From Hymenobacter sp. 15J16-1T3B (lineage in GTDB: Bacteria; Bacteroidota; Bacteroidia; Cytophagales; Hymenobacteraceae), in the NCBI RefSeq assembly GCF_020711235.1, contig NZ_JAJFAV010000012.1:62001-126000 (forward strand): a stretch of DNA of 64,000 nt, in the 5' to 3' direction. A program made the translations under genes and the position numbers. Positions 25,268-33,377 of the stretch are shown piece after piece; positions within the stretch are counted from its first letter, which is position 1; each line of letters begins with the position of its first letter. The notes under the pieces are model-generated. The model made no database searches. It saw only the letters and a list, made by a program, of their open reading frames with translations, and had not been told where the DNA came from.

Positions 25268-25594
25268 TTAGTAGTTGCTCGCAGCCACCGGCGCGGGGCG
25301 CGCAGTTCGGGTGCGGCCGGCCGGGGCCTGCAGGCGCTCCAGCTGCTGCAGCTGGGCGCTTTGGGCGTTGTAGCGGGCCACCAGCTGGTCGTAGGCCTGC
25401 AGCAGGGTTTGCAGCTGCGTTTTCAGCTCCGTCACCTCGGTTGCTTGGGCGTAGCGCGGGTCCATGGGCTCCGGGTCGCCGAGGCCGGTGACGGTGGCCG
25501 ACGGGCGCTCCTCCAGCGTTTGGGCGTGGGCAGAGGCGTAACCGAGCAGCAGCAACGCGAAAAGAAGCAGGAAACGAACGAGCGTGGCGGGCAT
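25268..25594 (-). CDS. Small exported coiled-coil protein
   Basis: The start at MPATLVRFLLLFALLLLG (25594) gives 108 residues with a signal peptide cut near AHAQ. Residues about 50-90 (TEVTELKTQLQTLLQAYDQLVARYNAQSAQLQQLERL, quoted only in outline here) form a heptad-like coiled coil, and the end is Pro/Ala/Arg-rich. No family is recognised. It is a probable periplasmic or membrane-associated oligomeric small protein, monocistronic with its own terminator. Confidence 0.6.
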   Translation of the reverse strand: MPATLVRFLLLFALLLLGYASAHAQTLEERPSATVTGLGDPEPMDPRYAQATEVTELKTQLQTLLQAYDQLVARYNAQSAQLQQLERLQAPAGRTRTARPAPVAASNY

Positions 25595-25704
25595 GTTGGG
25601 TTGTATGAAGCGTGGTTTGGATGTGACAAAACTAGGTTGTCTGCATTCCGCCCACAATCACACGAAGATGTGAGCCACGCAACCTGCCGCCCGTGCGGCC
25701 CTAC

Positions 25705-26520
25705 TTAGTGCGGCAGGCGCACGCTCAGGCCGCCGCTGAGCACCGTGCCGCGCTGGCCCGTAACGGACCGGCCGGCGCTGACGTCGAGGCGCAGGCCGGG
25801 CAGCGGACGCCAGTTCAGGCCCAGGGTGCCGCCGTGAGTAAAGCTCTGCCGGCCAAAGCCGTAGGCCTCGGTGAAGAAGCCGAATTTGCCCGTCAGCGGC
25901 CCGTTTAGCGCCAACGTGTAGAGAAACTGTCCCTGCTTGGTGTCGGCGGCCCGGAAGCCGCTCTGACTAAAGCCCAGGTTGGTTTCGACGCCGAAGCGCT
26001 GCCCGATCTGCTGCGACACCAGCGCGCGGGCCGAGGCCAGGGGCTTGGCCAGGTGCATGGTTTGGTCGCCGGTTTTGGGCAGGGTCAACTCGGTCAGGAA
26101 CACCACCTGCGAGCGGGCGTCCTGGTGGGTCGAAGCCAGCCACTTGGCGCCTACCGTAAGCGGGGCCAAACCGAAGGCCGGGCGGCTGACGTCGGCGCCG
26201 AGCAGCGGCGGCCCGGCGTGCAAATAGCCCTGCGTAAGGCGCAACTCCATGTGATTGAAGAACCCCACGCGCAGCAGGCCCGACGAGAGCGTGCGGGCCG
26301 AGCCCGTGGCCGGCAACTGCCGCTGGGTGCCTAGCTCCACCTGAAACTGGCCGGGGCGCAGCATGCTGGTGGTGACGGTCTGGCCCGGCCGATCCGGGCG
26401 AATGTTGCGCACGAAGGGCGCGTCTTCGTTGTAGGTCGGATCGGTGGCGGGGGACTGGGCCAAGGTGCGGCCGGTGGCAGCCGCAACGAGGGCGCCGGTC
26501 AGCAGGATGGTCTTGCGCAT
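25705..26520 (-). CDS. Outer-membrane transporter-like protein
   Basis: The 271-residue protein has a signal peptide (MRKTILLTGALVAAATG...LAQS). Then come RNIRPDRPGQTVTTSMLRPGQFQVELG and a regular series of amphipathic strands ending in LSVRLPH, the pattern of the phenol-degradation MetA-like / YaiO-like transporter barrels of Bacteroidota, where RPDxP opens the barrel. The substrate is unknown. It is divergent from the DUF3078 gene, sharing a 183-bp AT-rich intergenic region. Confidence 0.7.
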   Translation of the reverse strand: MRKTILLTGALVAAATGRTLAQSPATDPTYNEDAPFVRNIRPDRPGQTVTTSMLRPGQFQVELGTQRQLPATGSARTLSSGLLRVGFFNHMELRLTQGYLHAGPPLLGADVSRPAFGLAPLTVGAKWLASTHQDARSQVVFLTELTLPKTGDQTMHLAKPLASARALVSQQIGQRFGVETNLGFSQSGFRAADTKQGQFLYTLALNGPLTGKFGFFTEAYGFGRQSFTHGGTLGLNWRPLPGLRLDVSAGRSVTGQRGTVLSGGLSVRLPH

Positions 26521-26703
26521 GCCCTATCGACACGCGGAAACAGGCTTGTCGTTCATTAATTGTCTGCCGGAGAGAATTAACTTTAAAATCAAGGCAAGAA
26601 GATGGTTTTAAATTGTTCTTTTCGAAGAATATAGCAAAAAACGTAACCTTTGCCGGGTGGCCCTGCTGGTCTTCGTCAACCACCAATTCCTCACCTTCAC
26701 GCC

Positions 26704-27627
26704 ATGAAACACGCTTACCTGACCCTGCTACTGACGAGCCTCGCGCCGCTGGCCTACGCCCAAACCCCCGCTCTGGCCCCGGCCGACACCGTCTCGCCGT
26801 GGAAAACCAAATTCAAAGGCTCCGTCAACGTGAGCGAAGCCCTGCTCTCGGACAACTGGAAGGGCGGGGGCGTGAGCTTTCTGGGCCTGAACGCGCTACT
26901 CAATACCCAAGCCAACTACCGCCGCGACAAGCACAGCTGGGACAACCAGGCCGATCTGCTGTTTGCTTTTGCCCAGAACAAGGGCCAGGGCTACCGCAAA
27001 AACCTCGACCGCCTGTTCCTCGACACCAAGTACGGCTACAGCATCAGCGGCGACTGGGATATGTTTCTCTCGTTGAACCTGCTCTCGCAGTTTGCCCGCG
27101 GCTACGAGTACGGCAAGGACGCCAACGGCAACGAGCAGGCCCGGCTGGTGTCGTCGTGGTTTGCGCCGGCTTTCCTGACGGCGGCTTACGGTTTCGAATA
27201 CCACCCCACCACCTACTTCAAGGTACGGCTGGCCCCGTTTTCGCCGCGTTTCACCTTCGTCAACCGGCCGGAGCGTTTCCTCGCGAGCGTGGGCGCCGAG
27301 CCTTACGGGGTGCGGCCCCCGCGCGAGGTGCGCCGCGAATGGCTGGCGGCGCAGGTGTTGTCGGAGTTCGACAAGGACATTATGCAGAACGTGAACCTGA
27401 AGGCCCGCTACTTGCTCTTCGCCAACTACCAGGAACTGCGCTGGCGCACCATCGACCACCGCCTGGAGCTGGCCGTGACGGCCAAAGTCAACCGCTACAT
27501 CAACGTGGCCCTGACCGGCATTGCCCTTTACGACCGCGACCAGGACGCGCACGTGCAAGCCAGCCAAGCCCTGTCGCTGGGCTTTCTGTACACCTTCCAG
27601 AACTACGTGGACAAGAAGCAGCCGTAG
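26704..27627 (+). CDS. DUF3078 outer-membrane protein
   Basis: The start at MKHAYLTLLLTSLAPLAYAQ (26704) gives 307 residues with a clear signal peptide. WKTKFKGSVNVSEALLSDNWKGGG and NALLNTQANYRR near the N-terminus and repeated strands up to LSLGFLYTFQNYVDKKQP are characteristic of DUF3078, a Bacteroidota barrel family of unknown function. The preceding intergenic region is AT-rich and contains TAACCTTTG (about 26645) as a poor -7 match. The stop codon lies inside a terminator hairpin. Confidence 0.85.
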   Translation: MKHAYLTLLLTSLAPLAYAQTPALAPADTVSPWKTKFKGSVNVSEALLSDNWKGGGVSFLGLNALLNTQANYRRDKHSWDNQADLLFAFAQNKGQGYRKNLDRLFLDTKYGYSISGDWDMFLSLNLLSQFARGYEYGKDANGNEQARLVSSWFAPAFLTAAYGFEYHPTTYFKVRLAPFSPRFTFVNRPERFLASVGAEPYGVRPPREVRREWLAAQVLSEFDKDIMQNVNLKARYLLFANYQELRWRTIDHRLELAVTAKVNRYINVALTGIALYDRDQDAHVQASQALSLGFLYTFQNYVDKKQP

Positions 27628-27654
27628 CGGCCGAGACGCCTTGGCCGCTACGGC
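27621..27654. terminator. Hairpin overlapping the DUF3078 stop codon
   Basis: GCCGTAGCGGCC (27621-27632) and GGCCGCTACGGC (27643-27654) form a perfect 12-bp stem with a 10-base loop between convergent genes. The TAG stop of the DUF3078 gene lies in the left arm. Confidence 0.75.
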
Positions 27655-27669
27655 AAAGCTCCGTCAGAC

Positions 27670-27882
27670 TTAGTCCATCGAGTGCGTTTCCGTCTTGGTG
27701 GCGAAGCGGCGCAGGATGAACTCGGCGTCGTCGGCAAGGCCGGTGCGCAGGCGCTGCACGGCGGTGTCTTGCCAGTGGCGAAGCTGTTCGGGGTCCTGGC
27801 GACGGTTGCGCAGGCGGTCGGGGTGCGCGTCGAGCCAGTGCTGGACGAAGGTGCGGGCCTGCTGGTCGGTCATGGGGTCCAT
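27670..27882 (-). CDS. Small hypothetical protein
   Basis: The 70-residue protein (MDPMTDQQARTFVQHWLDAHPDRLRNR...) is predicted to be almost all helical, with an acidic end (TETHSMD). A second in-frame ATG at 27873 would shorten it by three residues. It has no signal peptide and no recognised family; the WLDAHPDRLR segment looks like a folded helical hairpin. It sits convergent to the DUF3078 gene. Moderate confidence that it is real, based on codon use and the absence of another gene here. Confidence 0.55.
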   Translation of the reverse strand: MDPMTDQQARTFVQHWLDAHPDRLRNRRQDPEQLRHWQDTAVQRLRTGLADDAEFILRRFATKTETHSMD

Positions 27883-27991
27883 AAGGGTAGGAGTTGGAGT
27901 TGCCGATACCCATAAGATACACCCACTGAGCGCCGATGCGGCTGCGCGCCGGGCTGATTTTTGTCAGCGTTTGGCGCCGGGCGTTACAGCT

Positions 27992-28027
27992 CACGGCCCG
28001 TCACAACTGCAGTTGTGACGGGCCGTG
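27992..28027. repeat. Perfect 36-bp palindrome without spacer
   Basis: CACGGCCCGTCACAACTG is followed immediately by its exact reverse complement. The site lies between two minus-strand genes (stop at 28052 and start at 27882). It could be the terminator of the Arg/Asp-rich protein gene although no T run follows, or a cruciform or protein-binding site. Confidence 0.8.
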
Positions 28028-28051
28028 GGGTAGGGGACATTCCGCCCGGGG

Positions 28052-28882
28052 TTAGCGGCGGGGCTGATTGTCGAGGTCCGGCGTGTCAGACCAGCGGCGG
28101 CCGCGGTCGGCTTGCCCCCGGCCCCGGTCACGGTCTTCGTCGTCGCGGCGGCGGAAGGCGCTGTTGCGGCTGTTCGGGTCGTAGAGCGAGCTGCTGTAGT
28201 CGTCGCCGTAGCCGTAATCGGAACGGGCACCGTCGCGGTTGCTGCCGTCGTAGCGGGAGCGGCGCTCGTCCTGGCCTTGGTCGCGGCGGCCGTCGTAGTG
28301 GCCCGCGTCGTCGCGGCGCTCGGGGCGGCGGGTGTAGTCGTCGCGGTAGTCTTGGGAGGAGCGGTTGGCGCCGCGGTCGAAGTCGCCGCGTGCAGGCAGG
28401 TTGCGGGCGTCGTCGTACCCCCGGCGGCGCGAGTCGTCGCGGTCGTCGGAGCGGCGGTCTTGGAGGTAGCCCGAAGTTCCTTCGGGGCGGTAGCCGCGGC
28501 TGTGCTGGTCGCGGGTCTGGCGGCGGTTGTCGTCGTTGTCGTAGCCGCGGGCGTAGTCGGCCCCCCCGGTTTCCATGCGGCCGGGGCCGTAGCCGCGGCC
28601 GCGGTCGGAGCCGGCGTAGTCGCCGTAGGTGCGGAAGCCGCGGCGGCGGTCGTCGTCCTCCTGGTGGCGGCGGCGGTCATCGGCTTCGTTGCGCTGGGGC
28701 TGCTCGTCGCGGCGCTGGAAGCGGCCGTATTCGTCGCGAGGCTCGTCGCGCCAGTTCTCGTTCGAGCGGCGCGAATCGTAGTTGTCGCCGAAGCGGTCCT
28801 GGCCGCGGCGGTCGTCGTGGTGGGGGTGCTGGCTGCGGCGGTCGTCGAAGTCGTCGGAGCGGCGGATGTGGTGCTGGGCCAT
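28052..28882 (-). CDS. Arg/Asp-rich intrinsically disordered protein
   Basis: The 276 residues (MAQHHIRRSDDFDDRRS...) consist mainly of Arg, Asp, Gly, Tyr, Gln and Asn, with very few hydrophobic residues. Short RRDD, DDRR, RGYG and DYRDDYTRR motifs recur throughout. There is no signal peptide. Such a mixed-charge RG/RY-rich chain should be disordered and may bind nucleic acid or form condensates; this is inference. Long ORFs in other frames over the same DNA are Ala/Val-only, Thr/Ala-only or Gly/Arg/Ser-only and look like shadows. No family is recognised. Confidence 0.6.
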   Translation of the reverse strand: MAQHHIRRSDDFDDRRSQHPHHDDRRGQDRFGDNYDSRRSNENWRDEPRDEYGRFQRRDEQPQRNEADDRRRHQEDDDRRRGFRTYGDYAGSDRGRGYGPGRMETGGADYARGYDNDDNRRQTRDQHSRGYRPEGTSGYLQDRRSDDRDDSRRRGYDDARNLPARGDFDRGANRSSQDYRDDYTRRPERRDDAGHYDGRRDQGQDERRSRYDGSNRDGARSDYGYGDDYSSSLYDPNSRNSAFRRRDDEDRDRGRGQADRGRRWSDTPDLDNQPRR

Positions 28883-29327
28883 GGGAGCGGGTAGGGTTGG
28901 TTGAGCCTTAGTTTACCCGCTCCGCGGGCTGCGGGTTGCCTTTTGGCGCCCCCTGCCCTCGTGGCCGGAGAAGCCCGGTGCCAGTGTTACCGGTGCTGCG
29001 CGCCACCCCCAAGCTCTATTCTACCTGCCAAGGGCTAAGCGGCGCACCCGCCCATGTGCAACCATGCGCCGCGACTACGCCGCTAGGTGCACTTCGACTG
29101 GCAATTCGCCGCCTCATTCCTGCGCAAAGGGCGCATTACCCCAGGCCGGGGCGCCCCGCATTTTGCCGGCTGGCGGCGCATCGTCCTGGCTCCAGCACCA
29201 GGCGCGGGGGGAAGAGCCCGGGCGGGAGCCGGTGCCCAGCGCGGCCGGTTGACAGCAACAAAAAGCCCCCGGCACGGGGCCGGGGGCTTTTTGTTGGCAC
29301 TTGAATACCACAGACGGCAGTCCGTGC
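28883..29327. other. Gene-poor stretch of 445 bp
   Basis: I see no convincing gene here. Immediately upstream of the Arg/Asp-rich gene is a short inverted repeat GGAGCGGGTA / TACCCGCTCC (about 28884-28926). ORFs such as 28936-29304 on the plus strand are Pro/Arg-rich with no start context and run into the terminator, so I reject them. The far end holds the terminator at 29256-29296. Confidence 0.5.
29256..29296. terminator. Bidirectional terminator at the end of the metal-efflux operon
   Basis: Perfect 18-bp arms CAACAAAAAGCCCCCGGC / GCCGGGGGCTTTTTGTTG enclose an ACGGG loop, with A and T tracts on both sides. It lies 31 bp after the stop of the last minus-strand RND gene. Confidence 0.92.
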
Positions 29328-32300
29328 TTAAGCCGTGGCGAGCTGCAGCGGGGCGGGCGCGGCCGGTTCGTCCTGGTGCAGGGAAGCGTAGGCCCAGCGG
29401 AATACCAGCGGGAAAATCAGCAGCGTGAGCACCGTGGCCGACACCAAGCCGCCGATAACCACGATGGCCAGCGGCTTCTGCGTTTCGGAGCCGATGCCGG
29501 TGCTCAGCGCGGCCGGGAACAGTCCGATCATGGCCATCAGGGCGGTCATCACCACCGGGCGCACCCGCGAGGCCACGCCCTGGCGCAAGGACTCGTCGAG
29601 GGAGAGCTTCTTGCGCAGGTTCTGCTTGAACACGGAGATGAGAATGACCCCGTTCTGGATGCAGATACCGAACAAGGCGATGAAGCCGATGCCCGCCGAA
29701 ATCGAGAAGTTGGTGTGCGTGACGTGCAGGGCTGCAATGCCGCCGATGAGGGCGAAGGGCACGTTCACCAGCACCAGCCCGGCGTCCTTGGCGTTGCCGA
29801 AGGTGATAAAGAGCAGAATGAAGATGATGACCAGCGACACCGGCACCACCTGGGTGAGGCGGTGGGTGGCGCGCACCTGGTTTTCAAACTCCCCGGCCCA
29901 GGCAATGCTGTAGCCCTTGGGCAGGTGAATCTGCTTGTCGACTTTCTTCTGCGCCTCGGCAATGGTGGAGCCCATGTCCCGGTCGCGGATGCTGAACTTG
30001 ACGGCAATGAAGCGCTGCCCGTTGTCGTGGTACACGAAGGCTGGGCCGGTGATGGTGCGCACATCGGCAATTTCCTTCAGGGCCACCTTGCCGCCGCCGA
30101 TGGTGGGCACGCGCAGCTCCCGGATCTGCTCCTCGGTGCTGCGGTACTGCTCGGGGTAGCGGATGCGCACGTCGAACTTCCGCTCGCCCTCGAAGAGCTG
30201 GGTGGCCGCCTTGCCGCCGATGGCCATTTCCACCACCGTTTGCGCGTCGGCGGTGCGCACCCCGTACACGGCCATGCGGCCCTCGTCGAGCAGCACGCTC
30301 ATTTCGGGCTGGCCCAGGTTGCGCATGATGCCCAGGTCCTTCACCCCGCGCACCGTCTTGAGGATGGCCGCCACCGAGTCGGCTTTGTCGTCGATGGTCT
30401 GCAGGTCGTTGCCGAAGATTTTCACGGCCAGCGAGGCGTTGATGCCGGCCACGGCCTCGGCCACGTTGTCGATGATGGGCTGGGAGTAGTTGTAGATGAC
30501 GCCCGGGTACTGGCGCAGCTTGTGGTCCATCTCGTCGATGAGCTGCTCCTTGCTAATCTTGCGCGTCCATTCCTCCTTGGGCTTCAGGTTCACCTGGCAC
30601 TGCACGTAGTACATCCCGCTGGGGTCGGTGCCGTCGTTGGAGCGGCCGGTCTGGCTCAGCACGCCGTTGACTTCGGGAAAGGAGCCCAGAATTTTCCGGA
30701 ATTCGGCCACTTTCTTGGTCGTCTCGGTCAAGGACGAGGACATGGGCAGCTTGGCTTCCACCCACAGCGCGCCCTCGTTCAGCTCGGGCAAAAACTCCGA
30801 GCCCAGAAACTTAAACGAGTACAGCGCCCCGGCCATGATGGCAAAGCTCACCAGCAGGCTCACGCGGCGGTGGGCCGAGGTGAAAGCGAAGCCGCGCGTG
30901 ACGATGCGGTCGAAGAAGTTGACGATGGGGTTGTTCTTCTCTCGCACGTTCTTGTTGAGCAGGATGCTGGCCATGACCGGCACAAACGTCAGCGTCAGAA
31001 TCAGCGCGCCGAGCAGGGCGAAGCCCAGCGTCCAGGCCAGCGGTGAGAACATCTTGCCCTCGACTTTCTCGAAGGCGAAAATGGGCAGCAGGCAGGTCAG
31101 GATGATGAGCTTGGAAAAGAAGATGGCCTTGCCCAGCTCCTTGCCGGTTTTCTTGATCAGGCCCAGCTTGGCCAGCTTGTTGTAGGTCGGCATGCCCACC
31201 TGGTGGGCCTTGTGGTCGAGCACTACGAACAGGCCCTCCACCATCACCACTGCCCCGTCGATGATGATGCCGAAGTCGATGGCGCCCATCGACAAGAGGT
31301 TCGCCGACATGCCCTTCAGGCGCAGGCAGATAAAGGCGAAGAGTAGGGACAGCGGAATGATAATGCTCACGATGAGCGTGGTGCGCCAGTCGGCCATGAA
31401 CAGGAACACGATGAGCGTCACGAGCAGAATACCCTCCACCAGGTTGTGAATGACCGTGTGGGTGCAGAATTCCATGAGCCGGTCCCGGTCGTAGAAGGTT
31501 ACCAGCTTCACGTCGGCGGGCAGCACCTTGGTGTTCAGCTCCTCGATTTTGGCCTTGACGCGCCCGAGCACCTCGGCCGGGTTTTCGCCCTTGCGCATGA
31601 TGACAATGCCCTCCACCACGTCGTCGTTGCCGTCGAGGCCGGCCTGGCCCACGCGCGGGGCGTGACTTTCGGCCACCTGGGCCACGTTGCGCACCAAAAT
31701 GGGCGTGTTGTGGATGTCGGCCACGATGATGTTGCCGATGTCCTCGGGCTTGTTCAAGAGGCCGATGCCGCGCACCACGTAGGCCTGCCCGTTCTTTTCA
31801 ATCACGTCGCCGCCCACGTTGAGGTTGCTTTTCTGCACGGCCTCGTACACGTCGGTCGGGGTGAGGTTGTACTTCTGCAGCTGGGCCGGGTCCACGCTGA
31901 TTTCGTAGATTTTCTTCGTGCCGCCGAAGGCCGCAATGTCGGCCACGCCCGGCACCGACTTCAGCGCCCGCTCCACCGTCCAGTCCTGGATGGCCAGCAA
32001 ATCGTTGGTCGAGCGCCCGGCCTTGCTCTGCACCGTATAGCGGAAGATTTCGCCGGTGGGGCCGTAGGGCGGCTGCACGTGGTTTTCGCAGCCCTCGGGG
32101 AAGTTCACGCCGGCCAGCAGGTTGTTCACCTGCTGCCGGGCGAAGAAGTCCTCTACGTCATCGTCGAAGTTGATTTTGATAACCGACAGCCCGAACATGC
32201 TGATAGAGCGCATGTTCGATTTCTTCTGCACCGAGTTCATGGCCACCTCGATGGGCACCGACACGAAGCGCTCCACTTCCTGCGCCGAGCGGCCCGGCCA

Positions 32301-32465
32301 CTGGCTCACGATGATGATCTGGGTGTTGGTGACGTCCGGAAACGCCTCAATGGGCGTGTGCAGGTAGCTGAAGATGCCGCCGACCACCAGCAGGGCCGTG
32401 AGGAAGAACACGAAAAAGCGGTTCTTCAGCGAGAAGGATATGATGCCCTGAATGAATTTATTCAT
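29328..32465 (-). CDS. Heavy-metal efflux RND transporter, second copy
   Basis: This inner-membrane proton antiporter exports metal ions through a tripartite envelope complex. The start at MNKFIQGIISFSLKNRFF (32465) gives 1045 residues, normal for CzcA/CusA. Signature segments are DFGIIIDGAVVMVEG in helix 4 and ANLLSMGAIDFG before it; the DFG...DGA...VE pattern is that of divalent-cation (Zn/Co/Ni/Cd) HME pumps rather than the Cu/Ag group, by family knowledge. It is closely related to the RND gene at 33378 and separated from it by the ion-channel gene. Its own adaptor is absent, so it may share the upstream one. Confidence 0.92.
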   Translation of the reverse strand: MNKFIQGIISFSLKNRFFVFFLTALLVVGGIFSYLHTPIEAFPDVTNTQIIIVSQWPGRSAQEVERFVSVPIEVAMNSVQKKSNMRSISMFGLSVIKINFDDDVEDFFARQQVNNLLAGVNFPEGCENHVQPPYGPTGEIFRYTVQSKAGRSTNDLLAIQDWTVERALKSVPGVADIAAFGGTKKIYEISVDPAQLQKYNLTPTDVYEAVQKSNLNVGGDVIEKNGQAYVVRGIGLLNKPEDIGNIIVADIHNTPILVRNVAQVAESHAPRVGQAGLDGNDDVVEGIVIMRKGENPAEVLGRVKAKIEELNTKVLPADVKLVTFYDRDRLMEFCTHTVIHNLVEGILLVTLIVFLFMADWRTTLIVSIIIPLSLLFAFICLRLKGMSANLLSMGAIDFGIIIDGAVVMVEGLFVVLDHKAHQVGMPTYNKLAKLGLIKKTGKELGKAIFFSKLIILTCLLPIFAFEKVEGKMFSPLAWTLGFALLGALILTLTFVPVMASILLNKNVREKNNPIVNFFDRIVTRGFAFTSAHRRVSLLVSFAIMAGALYSFKFLGSEFLPELNEGALWVEAKLPMSSSLTETTKKVAEFRKILGSFPEVNGVLSQTGRSNDGTDPSGMYYVQCQVNLKPKEEWTRKISKEQLIDEMDHKLRQYPGVIYNYSQPIIDNVAEAVAGINASLAVKIFGNDLQTIDDKADSVAAILKTVRGVKDLGIMRNLGQPEMSVLLDEGRMAVYGVRTADAQTVVEMAIGGKAATQLFEGERKFDVRIRYPEQYRSTEEQIRELRVPTIGGGKVALKEIADVRTITGPAFVYHDNGQRFIAVKFSIRDRDMGSTIAEAQKKVDKQIHLPKGYSIAWAGEFENQVRATHRLTQVVPVSLVIIFILLFITFGNAKDAGLVLVNVPFALIGGIAALHVTHTNFSISAGIGFIALFGICIQNGVILISVFKQNLRKKLSLDESLRQGVASRVRPVVMTALMAMIGLFPAALSTGIGSETQKPLAIVVIGGLVSATVLTLLIFPLVFRWAYASLHQDEPAAPAPLQLATA

Positions 32466-32703
32466 CGGGATGCGCCGGGCGGGCCGGCCGGTAAAAGGTT
32501 GGTGAGGGGTGAGGCAAGCAGGCAAAGGGCGAAACGCCGCGCAGCCGCCGGCCCAGCGGGGCGGCGGTAGCGGCCGGGGCGCAGAGGCCCGGGGCAGGGT
32601 TGGGCGGTAAGAATCAGCTGGCCATGACGCGAGTAGGCTGGGAGCGGACTGAGAAAAGCGGGTTTGGTAGAAAACCCGCCGTGAAACACGACGGGCTTTT
32701 CTC

Positions 32704-33330
32704 TCACCAAACCTTGAAGGGAAGTCGGGAAAAGGATTCGGCGGGACCGGCCGCGGCCAGGGCCGCGGGCTGTTCCTGCCGCCCGCGCCGCTCGGGCCGG
32801 TACGCCGCGCGGAACAGGTGGCGCAGGTGCGCCAGGTTGGCCACCACCAGCACCGTGGTGGCGTAGCCGATGAGCATTTCGCTGGTCACGTACAGCTGCC
32901 CGAGCAGGGTGGTGGGGTACACCTCGTTGCTGCCGGCGGTGGTGAAGGTGCCCGCGCTCAGGTAGAAAAAGGTGAGCAGCTGGCCCAGCGGGTCCCGCTC
33001 GCCGAAGGGCAGCCGGAACGCCCCCGGGTAGATGCGGTGCAGGCAGTAGTAATCGAGGGCGTAGGAGGTGATGATGAGCAGCACCGTCAGGGCAATGAAG
33101 GTGGTCAGGTGCCGCAGGTGCTCGGCCGAGTCCACCGTGCGCCGAATCCAGCCGAGCACGGCCCGGGCGCAGTACCACAGCTTGCCGGCCGTGACGAGCA
33201 GCAGCAGCCCCGCCACCAGCGCCGGCCGGGCCAGCATGTACCAGTCGACCACGAAAAGCGCCGCGCCCAGCCCGATGAGGCCGGCAAAGAGCAGCAGCGC
33301 GTGCAGCACGGAAGCGGGGAGGCGAAGCAT
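32704..33330 (-). CDS. Two-pore-helix ion channel-like protein
   Basis: The 208-residue protein has four or five membrane segments (LLLFAGLIGLGAALFVV, ALVAGLLLLVTAGKLWY, FIALTVLLIITSYALDYY, then a pore segment and VTSEMLIGYATTVLVVANL). FFYLSAGTFTTAGSNEVYPTT has the position of a K+ channel pore loop, but the filter reads TTAGSNEV instead of TVGYGD, so potassium selectivity is doubtful. It lies between two RND pump genes on the same strand, with short gaps of 47 and 238 bp. A role in charge balance during metal efflux is a guess. Confidence 0.75.
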   Translation of the reverse strand: MLRLPASVLHALLLFAGLIGLGAALFVVDWYMLARPALVAGLLLLVTAGKLWYCARAVLGWIRRTVDSAEHLRHLTTFIALTVLLIITSYALDYYCLHRIYPGAFRLPFGERDPLGQLLTFFYLSAGTFTTAGSNEVYPTTLLGQLYVTSEMLIGYATTVLVVANLAHLRHLFRAAYRPERRGRQEQPAALAAAGPAESFSRLPFKVW

Positions 33331-33377
33331 GGCGGAGGTGGTGAAAGTGGTGGTGGGGGTGCCGGAGGGGCGGGTGG

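Noticed and set aside
28112-28894. Ala/Val-rich plus-strand open frame over the Arg/Asp-rich protein
   Set aside because: It is nearly pure Ala/Val/Gly and arises from the CGG/GTC repetitive codons of the minus-strand gene.
28936-29304. Pro/Arg-rich plus-strand open frame
   Set aside because: It ends within the terminator hairpin, has no promoter or homology signal and shows no ordered composition.
29301-31046. 581-residue plus-strand open frame across RND pump 2
   Set aside because: Same reason: antisense to a conserved gene, low-complexity composition.
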